A DNA stretch of 64,000 nt from Candidatus Rokuibacteriota bacterium. GTDB taxonomy: Bacteria > Methylomirabilota > Methylomirabilia > Rokubacteriales > CSP1-6. Positions 51,005 to 60,113 of this stretch are shown piece after piece. Under the pieces are notes generated by a model. It was not told the origin of the DNA, searched no databases, and saw nothing but the letters and a program-made list of their open reading frames with translations. The stretch is taken from contig JAHFDN010000002.1 of NCBI GenBank assembly GCA_023248995.1, positions 109,821-173,820 of the forward strand, in the 5' to 3' direction. Position 1 is the first letter of the stretch. Each line of letters begins with the position of its first letter. The position numbers and the translations under genes were made by a program.

Positions 51005-52155
51005 CGCCCGTTCCGCCCGGCGAGCAGCGCCTCGTAGAGTGCCGTCACGCGCCCGACCTGGCGTCCGGCGCAGAACTCGCGCTCGGCCAGCCGGCGGGCA
51101 TTCAGGCCCATCGCGCGGCGCCGGTCGGGCTCCAGCAGGAGGGCGATCGCTGCCTCGGCGAGCTCCCGGGGTTCCGGCTTGGTCAGAATGCCGGTCTCCC
51201 CGCTGGCGACCACCTCGTCCACGCCGCACGCGCTCACGGCGACCGCCGGCAGACCCGCGGCCGCCGCCTCGGCCAGGACGAGCCCCTGGGTTTCGGTCTG
51301 GGAAGCGAACAGGAACAGATCCGCGGCTCGATAGTAGGGCGGGAGCTCCTCCCGGGGATGCACGCCCCGGAACTCGATCCGTGAGGCCGCCGGCGAGCGG
51401 CGGGCCTGCTCGCGGAGCCGGGCGGCCTCCGTGCCGTGGCCCACCAGGACGAAGCGCGCTGTCGGGACGACTGCCGTCACCTGTTCGAACGCCGTCAAGA
51501 GGCGCTCGACGCTCTTCTCGCGATCCAGCCGCCCGACGTAGAGGAGGATCGGATCCGCGGCCGGCAGCCCCAGGTGGGCCCGCGCGGCGGCAGGGTCGCC
51601 CGGGGCGAAGTGATCCAGCTCGATCCCCGTCGGGATCACCGTGATCGGGGCCCGGACGCCGCGCCGGACGAGCATGCGGTGGATGCGGGAGGAGGGCGCG
51701 ATGACCGCGTCCGCGAGGTTGGCGAAGCGGCAGCTCCACCGGATGGCCACGGCCCGGACCCAGTTTTGGCGCAGAGGCACGTAGTGGGCGTATTTCTCGT
51801 ACCGCGTGTGGTAGGTGAAGACCAGCGGGCGGCCGAGCCGTCGCGCCAGCCGCCGCGCGGTGTGGCCGAGCAGGAACGGGTGCTGGGCGTGGAAGATCTC
51901 GATGTCGAGGGCCCGGACGGCGCCGGCGAGGCGCCGGGAGAACGGTACGGCCAGGGGGAAATCCGGATAGGTGGGCGCGGGGACCGAGGGATAACGGAAG
52001 ACGAAGGGCGGATCGGCGGGGCGCGAGGAAAACCGGGGGGCGAACACCCAGGCGCGGTGCTCCCGGGCCTCGAGGCCCCGGCGGAGGGTCTCCACCGCGG
52101 TGGTGACCCCGCCGCGCATGGGAAGGTAATTGTTCGTGAAGATGCCGACCCGCAT
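51001..52155 (-). CDS. GT4 glycosyltransferase (diacylglycerol glycosyltransferase-like)
   Basis: This 384-residue GT-B protein has GIFTNNYLPMRGGVTTAVETL at the N-terminus, HAQHPFLLGHTARRLAR and TYHTRYEKYAHYVP, which recall the processive/diacylglycerol alpha-glucosyltransferases and PimB-like enzymes. The donor site has PTGIELDHFAPGD, a complete E-x7-E (ETQGLVLAE) and CGVDEVVASGETG. It heads the minus-strand operon running to 49360. Substrate not certain; a glycolipid is the best guess. Confidence 0.85.
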   Translation of the reverse strand: MRVGIFTNNYLPMRGGVTTAVETLRRGLEAREHRAWVFAPRFSSRPADPPFVFRYPSVPAPTYPDFPLAVPFSRRLAGAVRALDIEIFHAQHPFLLGHTARRLARRLGRPLVFTYHTRYEKYAHYVPLRQNWVRAVAIRWSCRFANLADAVIAPSSRIHRMLVRRGVRAPITVIPTGIELDHFAPGDPAAARAHLGLPAADPILLYVGRLDREKSVERLLTAFEQVTAVVPTARFVLVGHGTEAARLREQARRSPAASRIEFRGVHPREELPPYYRAADLFLFASQTETQGLVLAEAAAAGLPAVAVSACGVDEVVASGETGILTKPEPRELAEAAIALLLEPDRRRAMGLNARRLAEREFCAGRQVGRVTALYEALLAGRNGR

Positions 52156-52180
52156 GCGGGTTCGCGCGCTGGAGCGATCC

Positions 52181-52692
52181 TTACTCGTCGGGTTTGCCGG
52201 GGTCTTTCCGCTCGATCTTGCCGAAATCGGCCGGCTTGATGGAGTCGAGCCACTCCCGGATCTTCTCCGGGTCCTCGGGGCGGCCGCCCACCTCCGTCTC
52301 CTTCGTCACCTCCACCATCTTGGCTTTCTGCACGACCTCTTCCTCCACGAAGATGGGGGCGGCCACCCGGAGGGCGAGGGCGATGGCGTCCGACGGGCGG
52401 GAGTCCACGGTGACCTCGGAATCGCCGACCTGCAGGTGGATCGTCGCGAAGAAGGTGTTGTCCTTCAGGTCGTTGATGACGACTTTCGAGACCCGGGTGT
52501 CCAGCGACTCGAGGATGTTCTTGATGAGGTCGTGGGTCATCGGCCGGGGCGTCGAGATCTTCTCGAGCTCGAGGGCGATCGCGTTGGCCTCGAAGATGCC
52601 CACCCAGATGGGGAGGGAGCGCTTGTCCTCCTCGTCCCGGAGGATGATGATCGGCATGTTGGAGAGCGGGTCGAGGGCCAGTCCTCGCACCT

Positions 52693-52708
<16 letters not shown>
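52181..52708 (-). CDS. Bifunctional nuclease family protein (DUF151)
   Basis: This 175-residue protein carries the DUF151 fold: EMKVRGLALDPLSNMPIIILRDEE, LPIWVGIFEANAIALEL, RPMTHDLIKNIL, and SRPSDAIALALRVAAPIFVEEEV. Members have DNase/RNase activity in plants and are common in bacteria next to miaB. A charged C-terminal tail (residues 135-175) extends past the domain. It overlaps the end of miaB by 16 bp. Confidence 0.92.
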
Positions 52709-54042
<1,334 letters not shown>

Positions 54043-54080
54043 GTCGGAAGACGCCTAAACTCCTTGTAAGATGACAGGTT

Positions 54081-54109
54081 ACCGTAGCACCGGGGTTGGG
54101 GCTTGTCAA
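54081..54109 (-). promoter_or_regulatory. Sigma-70-type promoter for miaB
   Basis: On the minus strand, perfect TTGACA (54109-54104) and TACGGT (54086-54081) with 17-bp spacing, about 40 bases upstream of the miaB ATG. Confidence 0.65.
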
Positions 54110-54123
54110 CGGGGCCGGACGCG

Positions 54124-55590
54124 TTACTTCACCAGCGCCTTCGATTTGCCCCCGCCCCCGTTGAACACGAGGGGCGGCCGCACCTCGAACTGCTTCTCGA
54201 GCCGCCCGCGGCGCTCCTTCCATCCCTCCTGGTACTCGAGCTCGTCCTCGTGCAGCGTCGCCGGCTGCTTGATCCCGTGGGCCGTGCGGAACTGGACGGC
54301 CAGCTCGGAGGCGCGCGTGCGCACGTAATCCCACGGGGTGCCGAGGGCGAACTGGTCGGAGATCGCCCCGATGCGGCCGCTGTGGATGTTGATCGAGAGC
54401 GTCAGGGCGGAGAGGATCGGCCCCGACCAGTACGAGGTCTGCCAGTTGATGGGCACGGGGAGGATGTGGAGGTGGTGGCTCCCGCGGCAGTCGCCCGCCA
54501 CCATGGGGCAGGCCGCCCAGGGCGAGGTGATCTCCCCCGGCGCCGGCCAATCGCCCTGGGCGAAAGCGAGGAGGACCGGGTCGTCCTTGCCGCCGTAGGT
54601 GAAGCCCTTCTTGGTCTTGATGTTGTGCAGGCGCTCGGCCGAGCAGATGTAGCCCAGCTGATCGCGCTCCCCCCTCTCGTTGCGGCTCCAGATCCGCGCC
54701 ACGACGAACCGCGACGAGCGGCAGAGCCCCTCGATGTCGTAGAGGTCCTCGGGAGCGCGGAGCGTGATCACCTTCTCCTGGAACCCCTTGCCCAGCTCCT
54801 CCATCTTGCCCTCGAGGGCCTTGAGGTCGCGCGGGTGGACGCCCGCCTCGATGGCCTGGGCCTTGGTGTCGAGGTCCACGATGTCCATCAGGTAGCCGCG
54901 CTTCATCTTCGACTGGGCGATGACGAGCCCGGTGTTGAAGCGCGGCAGGAGGTAGGCGCCCGTGGCGTAGTAGTTGAAGGCCATGGGCTCGGTCTTGTCG
55001 GCGAAGGAGAGCAGCACGGTCTGCGATGGGTTGTCCTGGCGGACCGGCAGCGGCAGCGCGACGGTCGCGGGCCCGGCGCCCCGGAGGTTGCCGGTGAACG
55101 CGTCGGCGACCAGGTCCTGGCCCGGGCCGTAGAGCCCGAGTTCCGTCGCCTTGTCGGCCCCCACCTGGAGGGCGTCCCACATCAGCTCGTCCACGACCGA
55201 CATGGGGGTCCGCTCCGTCATGATCCCGGTCACCGCCACGTCGTCTCCCGTGTGGGTCACGATGAGGGAGGAGAAGATCGGCTCGCCCTGGTAGAGGTTA
55301 CTGTCCAGGACGAACTTGGCGATCGCGCCCTTCACCTCGTCCGCGGCGACCACATGCCCGCCGACCCCGCCCACGTCGGCCTTGGTCGCCTTGATGTAGC
55401 GCTGGACGAGCTCCGGCTTCTTGGCGAAGACGTGCGACCGGTAGGAGAAGATGTTGGGGGTGTTGGTGACCGGGATTTTCTCCGCGGTCGTCTGCGGCAG
55501 GTCGGCCAGGTTGTCCTTGGACTGGTGGTAATCGTTCAGGCCGAGCTTGCCCTTGGCGTTGGTCGGGCCGTACCGCTTCTGGGTCGGCAT
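54124..55590 (-). CDS. fbp: Bifunctional fructose-1,6-bisphosphate aldolase/phosphatase (archaeal-type)
   Basis: FBPA/P makes fructose 6-phosphate from triose phosphates in one gluconeogenic enzyme. Diagnostic segments: KADVGGVGGH, THTGDDVAVTG, LGLYGPGQDLVADAFTGN, FADKTEPMAFN, STERLHNI-like SAERLHNIK and GGKDDPVLLAFAQG. At 488 residues it is longer than the usual 370-400, with about 65 extra residues before the first core motif and a C-terminal extension. ATG at 55590 has AGAGGAGG in ideal position. A SorC-type regulator is divergent. Confidence 0.9.
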   Translation of the reverse strand: MPTQKRYGPTNAKGKLGLNDYHQSKDNLADLPQTTAEKIPVTNTPNIFSYRSHVFAKKPELVQRYIKATKADVGGVGGHVVAADEVKGAIAKFVLDSNLYQGEPIFSSLIVTHTGDDVAVTGIMTERTPMSVVDELMWDALQVGADKATELGLYGPGQDLVADAFTGNLRGAGPATVALPLPVRQDNPSQTVLLSFADKTEPMAFNYYATGAYLLPRFNTGLVIAQSKMKRGYLMDIVDLDTKAQAIEAGVHPRDLKALEGKMEELGKGFQEKVITLRAPEDLYDIEGLCRSSRFVVARIWSRNERGERDQLGYICSAERLHNIKTKKGFTYGGKDDPVLLAFAQGDWPAPGEITSPWAACPMVAGDCRGSHHLHILPVPINWQTSYWSGPILSALTLSINIHSGRIGAISDQFALGTPWDYVRTRASELAVQFRTAHGIKQPATLHEDELEYQEGWKERRGRLEKQFEVRPPLVFNGGGGKSKALVK

Positions 55591-55690
55591 GTGGGCCTCC
55601 TCTTCGAGTCCCCGCGGGGGAGCAAAAAAACGATGTCGCCTCCAGCCTAATGCGATAGAATGCGGGGTGTCAAGCAAGAAGTTTCAGGCC
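55591..55690. promoter_or_regulatory. Divergent control region between fbp and the SorC regulator
   Basis: This 100-bp region contains a perfect palindrome CCCCGCGGGG (55610-55619) 20 bp upstream of the fbp start, an A7 run, and a TAGAAT -10 box (55656-55661) facing the regulator gene. GTG at 55667, in frame with the regulator, lies 5 bases after that box. The palindrome is a candidate operator; no convincing -35 box was found. Confidence 0.45.
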
Positions 55691-56698
55691 ATGAAAAAGT
55701 TTTCATCCCCGGCGGCCCGCGAGCTCGGCAGCCCCTCGGAGCTCAGGCAGATGGTCCAGTGCCTGGAGCTCTACTATCGCCAGCAGAAGCACCAGAAGGA
55801 GATCGCCCAGGCCCTGGGGCTGTCCTCCTCCACCGTCTCCCGCCTCCTCAAGCGCGCCTTCGAGCAGGGGTTGATCCGGGTGGAGCTGGACCTGCCGCAG
55901 AACCCCCGCCTCGGGGCCGCGCTGGTGGAGCGCTTCGGGCTCCGGGACGCGGTGGTCGTGCCGGCCGGGGGCCGGAGCGACATCAAGGAAGAGCTGGGAG
56001 CGGCGGCGGCGGCCTACTTCGAGAAGGTGGCGGCCAACGGGCTAGGCGTCGGCCTTTCCTGCGGCTTCAGCCTCTACCACACGATCCACCACCTCCGGGA
56101 GCGCCGCTTCCGCGATCTCACCCTCTATCCCCTCTCCGGGGAGAGCACGCTCCGGCTGGTGGACCTGTCGCCCAACACGCTCGTGGGGATGCTGGCGGCC
56201 AAGTACCGGCCCCACGTGGTGGCCTACGCGCTCCCCGTGCAGCACCTCACCTCGCTCCGCGAGATCGAGCGGGAGCGGCGGCGGCTCCTGCGCGATCCGG
56301 AGGTCCGCGGGATCTACGAGGGGGCGCAGGCCGTGGACATCGCCCTCGTCGGCATCGGGATGATCGGCGAGGCGACCCCGGGGTTCTGCCAGCTGGCCGA
56401 GGCGTACGGCGTGAGCGTCCGGACGCTCAGGCGGCTCGGGGTGGTCGGGGAGATCAACTACCAGCCGTTCGACGCCGAGGGCAAAGTGGTGGATCGTCCG
56501 GAGCTCCGCCCGCTCGCCCGCCGGATGCTCTCGGTGACCGCCGACCGGCTCCAGGCCCTCTCCCGCGCCGAGGCGAAGTACGTGATCGCCGTCGCCGGGG
56601 GCCGCCAGAAGGTCGGGGCCATCCGCGGGGCCCTCCACGGCCGCTTCCTGAACGTGCTGGTCACCGACGAGGACACCGCCCTCGCTCTCGTCCGCTAG
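55691..56698 (+). CDS. SorC/CggR-family transcriptional regulator
   Basis: This 335-residue protein has an N-terminal helix-turn-helix (YYRQQKHQKEIAQALGLSSSTVSRLLKRAFEQGLI, about 25-60) and a C-terminal SorC sugar-phosphate binding domain (GVGLSCGFSLYHTI, RRLLRDPEVRGIYEGAQAVDIALVGIGMI, VIAVAGGRQKVGAI). The family member CggR senses fructose 1,6-bisphosphate. Being divergent from fbp, it probably controls that gene in response to a sugar phosphate. ATG at 55691 is used; GTG at 55667 would add 8 residues from a leaderless mRNA. Confidence 0.87.
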   Translation: MKKFSSPAARELGSPSELRQMVQCLELYYRQQKHQKEIAQALGLSSSTVSRLLKRAFEQGLIRVELDLPQNPRLGAALVERFGLRDAVVVPAGGRSDIKEELGAAAAAYFEKVAANGLGVGLSCGFSLYHTIHHLRERRFRDLTLYPLSGESTLRLVDLSPNTLVGMLAAKYRPHVVAYALPVQHLTSLREIERERRRLLRDPEVRGIYEGAQAVDIALVGIGMIGEATPGFCQLAEAYGVSVRTLRRLGVVGEINYQPFDAEGKVVDRPELRPLARRMLSVTADRLQALSRAEAKYVIAVAGGRQKVGAIRGALHGRFLNVLVTDEDTALALVR

Positions 56699-57063
56699 CG
56701 TTGGTGTTCCTGATACATCCAAACGGCTTCATGCATGACCCTCTCGTAGAACCGCCCTCGCTGGCTAAGGTCCTCCCATTCGTCCCGCGTGTACACGAGC
56801 ACGTCCGTGGGAACGGGAAGCTCAGTGGCATCCCACCGGGCTGCCCGTCGCTCGAACGGCTCGTCCGACCGGTCCACGATGATGATGAGGTCGAGGTCGC
56901 TTCCCACACCCCAGTCGCCCCGGGCATAGGAGCCAAAGTACCCGACCCGCACCACTTCAGGATGGATCATCACCACCCGATCCACCCATCGGCGAACCGC
57001 TTCGCCGACCTCGCGGGCATCAGGCCATGTGAGAACGGATGAACTCAATGATCTCACGGGCAT
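56695..57063 (-). CDS. MNT-type nucleotidyltransferase (HEPN partner)
   Basis: This 122-residue minimal nucleotidyltransferase has the signature GSYARGDWGVGSDLDLIIIVD (GS...DxD), a C-terminal RRAARWDATELPVPTDVLVYT helix-strand, and no other domain. In HEPN/MNT pairs it is the antitoxin that AMPylates the HEPN RNase. It starts inside the HEPN gene (44-bp overlap). ATG at 57063 is used; TTG at 57048 is an alternative. Its stop overlaps the convergent SorC gene by 4 bp. Confidence 0.8.
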   Translation of the reverse strand: MPVRSLSSSVLTWPDAREVGEAVRRWVDRVVMIHPEVVRVGYFGSYARGDWGVGSDLDLIIIVDRSDEPFERRAARWDATELPVPTDVLVYTRDEWEDLSQRGRFYERVMHEAVWMYQEHQR

Positions 57064-57409
57064 ATCGGAGCGCCTCATCGCTCTGCAGGGGACCGTAATG
57101 TTCAAAAGGAGCGCCTTCGGGGTGGCTATTCGGATAGCGGGACGGGATGTAAAAATTGTCGAGCACGCGTCCCTTCTCCACCAAATCCTTTGGCACTCGC
57201 ACTGATGCCGGCAGTTCCACCAAGAGCTTGGCCACGACGTGGCCCCAGGCTTCTTGCCCCACATGAAGGTGTAAGGCCTTCACCGCTTTCTCCGCAGCTT
57301 GCTCGGCGGCAAAGCACGCCCATTCATGACGTCCAGCCCGGCGAGAATCCTCGGCCTGTTCCAGGTCTCGGAGCGCTTGCTTCAGCCAATCAGGCGCGCG
57401 ATTGGGCAT
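57020..57409 (-). CDS. HEPN domain protein
   Basis: This 129-residue four-helix HEPN protein reads DWLKQALRDLEQAEDSRRAGRHEWACFAAEQAAEKAVKALHLHVG, the typical substrate-binding or RNase fold, and has YIPSRYPNSHPEG with an R-x4-H arrangement (RYPNSH) that could be the RNase motif. With the downstream MNT gene it forms a two-gene unit of the toxin-antitoxin kind. ATG preceded by GAGGAGAGG. The TA role is a family inference. Confidence 0.8.
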   Translation of the reverse strand: MPNRAPDWLKQALRDLEQAEDSRRAGRHEWACFAAEQAAEKAVKALHLHVGQEAWGHVVAKLLVELPASVRVPKDLVEKGRVLDNFYIPSRYPNSHPEGAPFEHYGPLQSDEALRYAREIIEFIRSHMA

Positions 57410-57468
57410 TTTCGGCCTCTCCTCACCGGATACTATACCTTGTCTTCCCCAAAGACCCTTGACGGTTA

Positions 57469-57620
57469 TGGCCCGGCCTCTTCTCCGCCGTGCAGATCTA
57501 TGCTGACATCGCCGAGGAAGATCGAGCCCTGGCGAAGGAGGTGATAGGGCCCTCTCCCGCGCCGAGGCGAAGTACGTGATCACCGTCGCCGGGGGGCGGC
57601 AGACGGTCGCGGCTGTCGGA
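57469..57620 (+). pseudogene. Gene remnants: frameshifted short ORF and SorC 3'-end fragment
   Basis: This non-coding gap of 366 bp holds relics. From 57469 an ATG opens MARPLLRRADLC then stops, while another frame just after reads YADIAEEDRALAKEVI, as if one small gene had been frameshifted. From 57548 to about 57612 the DNA repeats the end of the SorC gene (56554-56618) with few changes, encoding LSRAEAKYVITVAGGRQ. Neither piece is an intact gene. Confidence 0.6.
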
Positions 57621-57704
57621 CCTTTGACACCCTGACGTCCCGTCCTGCCTGGTTCGTCAGGCCAGCCCCAGTCGTTTTCCAAGGATTCTACGGACTTGTC
57701 CCCG

Positions 57705-57720
57705 TGGCATTCCCTTTGCT
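57705..57720 (+). promoter_or_regulatory. Sigma-54-type promoter for the PilZ gene at 57776
   Basis: TGGCAT-N5-TTGCT, with the required GG (57706-57707) and GC (57718-57719) separated by 10 bases. It lies 56 bases before the ATG. The same sequence, apart from the 5-base spacer, is found at 59861-59876 (minus) and 60072-60087. Confidence 0.75.
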
Positions 57721-57775
57721 CCCCCACCAGTGGAATTTGAGCATCAGCAGCGCACCACCACAGGAGGCGGGGCTC

Positions 57776-58450
57776 ATGGGGCAAGATCGGCGACGGTACC
57801 CGCGGGTCGGTGTCGCGTTGGATGTGAGCGTCGAGGCCGCGGGGATTCAGTGGCGGAGAAAGACGGTTGATCTGAGCCCGTATGGCGTGAAAGTAGCGAT
57901 GCCGGTGAGGCTTCGTCCCGAGATGGGCGTGTCGGTGCGGTTGCCCCTGCCGGACGGGGGCTCCCCGCTATCCCTGGCGGGGCGGGTGGTGCGGACGGAT
58001 CCGGATGGTATCGCGATCAGCTTCGTTGGCCTCCAGGCCCTGGCCTTCGCGCGCCTCAAGGAGTTCGTGGATGGGCTCCTCGTGAGCCTCTCGAACGGCG
58101 CGGCGCGCCCCGACTTGAGTGTCGCACCTCTGAGCGATCGTCGCAGAGCGCCTCGGGCCGAGGCGGAGCTGGACATCAATGTGAATGCCGAGACGTCTCA
58201 CGACTGGCAGGGTAAGACGATCAACCTCAGCACCATCGGGGTGAAGGTGGCGATGCCGCCCACCGCGAGTCAGCCCCCGTGGGGCACGGGGGTGCAGCTC
58301 CGGCTATCGACGCCGAACGGCCAGCCTCCCATTGCGGCCACGGCCCTTGTGTGGCGACGGGAGCCGAACAGCCTGGCGCTGCTCTTCGTGGGACTCGGGA
58401 ACGAGCTGCGCGAGCGCCTCAGAACCCTCGTCGACTCCCTCCGGCAGTAA
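57776..58450 (+). CDS. Tandem PilZ domain protein (c-di-GMP receptor)
   Basis: This 224-residue protein has two PilZ domains. The first has RRRYPR (RxxxR) and DLSPYG (D/NxSxxG) near residues 5-45; the second has RRRAPR and NLSTIG near 118-160. All c-di-GMP contact motifs are intact in both. ATG at 57776 has AGGAGG upstream and follows a sigma-54-type promoter. It is the first of three PilZ genes in 5.5 kb. The protein could bind two c-di-GMP dimers; its target is unknown. Confidence 0.9.
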   Translation: MGQDRRRYPRVGVALDVSVEAAGIQWRRKTVDLSPYGVKVAMPVRLRPEMGVSVRLPLPDGGSPLSLAGRVVRTDPDGIAISFVGLQALAFARLKEFVDGLLVSLSNGAARPDLSVAPLSDRRRAPRAEAELDINVNAETSHDWQGKTINLSTIGVKVAMPPTASQPPWGTGVQLRLSTPNGQPPIAATALVWRREPNSLALLFVGLGNELRERLRTLVDSLRQ

Positions 58451-58729
58451 GGCGATTCCAGTCAGCTCGATCTGACGCTCACTCGCCCACCCCGTGAGGA
58501 TGATGACCGGCAGATTCGCGTGACGCCCTCGTATACGGCGCAGGATCTCGATCCCATCCATGCCAGGCATGGCGATGTCCAGAAAGACCCCGTCTGGTCG
58601 ATTCTCCTCGATCGCCCGCAGACCTTCGGCGCCGCCGCGCGCGACGACCACGTCGTTGCCCTCGCTCTGAAGAGCCTCAGCCATGACCCTGGCCACTAGC
58701 GGGTCGTCATCGATGACCAGAATTCTCAC
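58304..58729 (-). CDS. Truncated single-domain response regulator
   Basis: This receiver has RILVIDDDPLVARV, the phosphoacceptor aspartate in VFLDIAMPGMDG and VIILTGWASERQI, but then departs from its paralogues (61756, 63542). Relative to them 89 bp is missing, the frame shifts, and the conserved lysine and last strand/helix are lost; the new tail (ELTGIALLPEGVDEG...) runs antisense into the end of the PilZ gene. GTG at 58729 matches the paralogue starts; ATG at 58747 or 58756 are alternatives. It may be non-functional. Confidence 0.7.
   Translation of the reverse strand: MRILVIDDDPLVARVMAEALQSEGNDVVVARGGAEGLRAIEENRPDGVFLDIAMPGMDGIEILRRIRGRHANLPVIILTGWASERQIELTGIALLPEGVDEGSEALAQLVPESHEEQRQAVRLPSPHKGRGRNGRLAVRRR
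58410..58469. repeat. 60-bp perfect direct repeat, copy 1
   Basis: This stretch covers the last codons of the PilZ gene at 57776 and the tail of the truncated receiver. It recurs without change at 61704-61763. It marks an ancestral PilZ-receiver junction that was duplicated locally. Confidence 0.9.
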
Positions 58730-58762
58730 GTCAGCCTTGAGGACCATCAGCTCCATAAATTG

Positions 58763-58778
58763 AACAAACCGTGTGCCA
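58763..58778 (-). promoter_or_regulatory. Degenerate sigma-54-like promoter for the truncated receiver
   Basis: Minus strand TGGCAC-N5-TTGTT. The -24 element is perfect, but the -12 GC is GT. It lies 7-34 bases before the possible starts of the receiver gene. Possibly decayed. Confidence 0.4.
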
Positions 58779-58805
58779 CCGTGTAGTGTCCGTCGGAGCC
58801 CAGTT

Positions 58806-59843
58806 TTACGGATAGAGCGCGGCCCCCGGGTTGCTGCTGTTATCGTTGCCGAGGTCGAGGACGATCTCTTTGCCGTCCTCCACGGTGAGGGTGAGATTCC
58901 ACAACCGTTGGCCTGCGGCGGCACCGATCAGGCGATACGTGCCTGCAGGGAGGCGCTCGAACCGGTAGGACTGCCCCAGGGTGGTCCCCGCCTGGAAGCG
59001 CTTGCCTCCGGCCGCGCCACTCGACCCCGCGAGGAGGAGTTGGACTCGCAGGGGTGGCTGCGCCGGCCGTGGGCCGCCCCACGTCACTGTCCCCGCCAGC
59101 GCCGCCCGCGGTCCCTGCCCGTCCGTCGGCTCCGAGGCGGAGAACTGGACGGGTTTGGCCAGCACCCCAGCGCTGACGAGCCAGCGCCGGCCGCGCTTCA
59201 CCTCTTCGGAGTTGGGCCGACCACGGCGCACCACATACTCGAACGCCGCCTGAGTCTCTTTCGGACGGTGGAGGTGACTGAGAGTCACCCCCAGGCCATA
59301 CCAGAGGGATATGTCCTCTGGCGCGGCCTGGAGCGCCTGATGGTAGAGCGTCCAGGCTCCCTCATAGTCACCTACGTTGGCCCGCGCCTCCGCTTGCCGG
59401 GCCAGGCGAGGAACTGCGCGGGTTGGAAGTGACTGGACCGATGAAAATCCTCCATCTTGGAAGATGAAGAGACTCAAAATCACGGCAGCGCAGACTGCGG
59501 CAGCCAGAAACGTCAGGACATGGGAGTTCCGCGTGGCTGGTGCGGCCGGAAGCTCCTGGGGGCTGACAACGGTTCCCGCCTCGGATGTCGGTCGAGTCCA
59601 TTCGAACCTTGGAGCCGACTCCACCGGTGCTGTCGCCCCTCGTCCCGGAGGCGAGGACTCTTCGTCCAACCATTCGAATTCGGTCAGTCTTGAAGGCGTT
59701 GGCTCTCGCCACTGGCTGACCCGCTTCCGCCGGCGCCGGCGCTTGCGCCGTGCGGGAATTCTGAAGACGTCGATCACGCCTCCGACGAAGAGGAGGACGG
59801 CAATGAGGCCGACCCCTACGAGGAGAACCGCTCCCGGCTGCAT
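58806..59843 (-). CDS. Membrane TPR protein with C-terminal beta-sandwich-like domain
   Basis: This 345-residue protein has an N-terminal membrane helix (about 5-28), a very basic stretch (RKRRRRRKR), a disordered linker, a second helix (about 107-128), a TPR region (RANVGDYEGAWTLYHQALQAAPEDISLWYGLGVTLSHL) and a C-terminal part with SYRFERLPAGTYRLIGAAAG that resembles carboxypeptidase-regulatory-like sandwiches. ATG at 59843, or GTG one codon earlier. A sigma-54-type promoter ends 17 bases upstream. Function unknown. Confidence 0.75.
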   Translation of the reverse strand: MQPGAVLLVGVGLIAVLLFVGGVIDVFRIPARRKRRRRRKRVSQWREPTPSRLTEFEWLDEESSPPGRGATAPVESAPRFEWTRPTSEAGTVVSPQELPAAPATRNSHVLTFLAAAVCAAVILSLFIFQDGGFSSVQSLPTRAVPRLARQAEARANVGDYEGAWTLYHQALQAAPEDISLWYGLGVTLSHLHRPKETQAAFEYVVRRGRPNSEEVKRGRRWLVSAGVLAKPVQFSASEPTDGQGPRAALAGTVTWGGPRPAQPPLRVQLLLAGSSGAAGGKRFQAGTTLGQSYRFERLPAGTYRLIGAAAGQRLWNLTLTVEDGKEIVLDLGNDNSSNPGAALYP

Positions 59844-59860
59844 CACGTCTATGTCGAGGC

Positions 59861-59876
59861 AGCAATGAGGATGCCA
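59861..59876 (-). promoter_or_regulatory. Sigma-54-type promoter for the TPR gene
   Basis: On the minus strand, TGGCAT-N5-TTGCT with GG-N10-GC spacing. The gene starts 17 bases downstream, so the transcript would have almost no leader. The region 59877-60071 between this and the divergent promoter holds no gene. Confidence 0.72.
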
Positions 59877-60071
59877 GGGAGTTTGCTCTCTCGAGCAAGG
59901 CGGAACATTGCATTACCGTTGAGAAAGCTGGCCCCTCGACGGCAGGAGGGCATGTTACCTGGAGGGTCAAATTTTCCCGCCTATGCCATCTTGACTGTCG
60001 CCGGCCGCGGACCTTTTCGCGCTCCCTCGCTAACTATCTACCTTCCTTAGGGATTCCTCCGCGAGAGTTTG

Positions 60072-60087
60072 TGGCATCTGCCTTGCT
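60072..60087 (+). promoter_or_regulatory. Sigma-54-type promoter for the PilZ gene at 60114
   Basis: TGGCAT-N5-TTGCT, GG-N10-GC, followed by GGGAG (ribosome site, 60101-60105) and ATG at 60114. Specified bases identical to the site at 57705. Confidence 0.75.
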
Positions 60088-60113
60088 CCAGGCTAACCCC
60101 GGGAGCAAACTGC

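Noticed and set aside
54103..55650. A 515-residue plus-strand frame opposite fbp
   Set aside because: The minus strand encodes the FBPA/P enzyme with conserved motifs; the plus frame is compositional shadow.
59377..59868. Plus-strand frame of 163 residues opposite the TPR gene
   Set aside because: The minus strand has membrane helices, a TPR and a sigma-54-type promoter; the plus frame has none.
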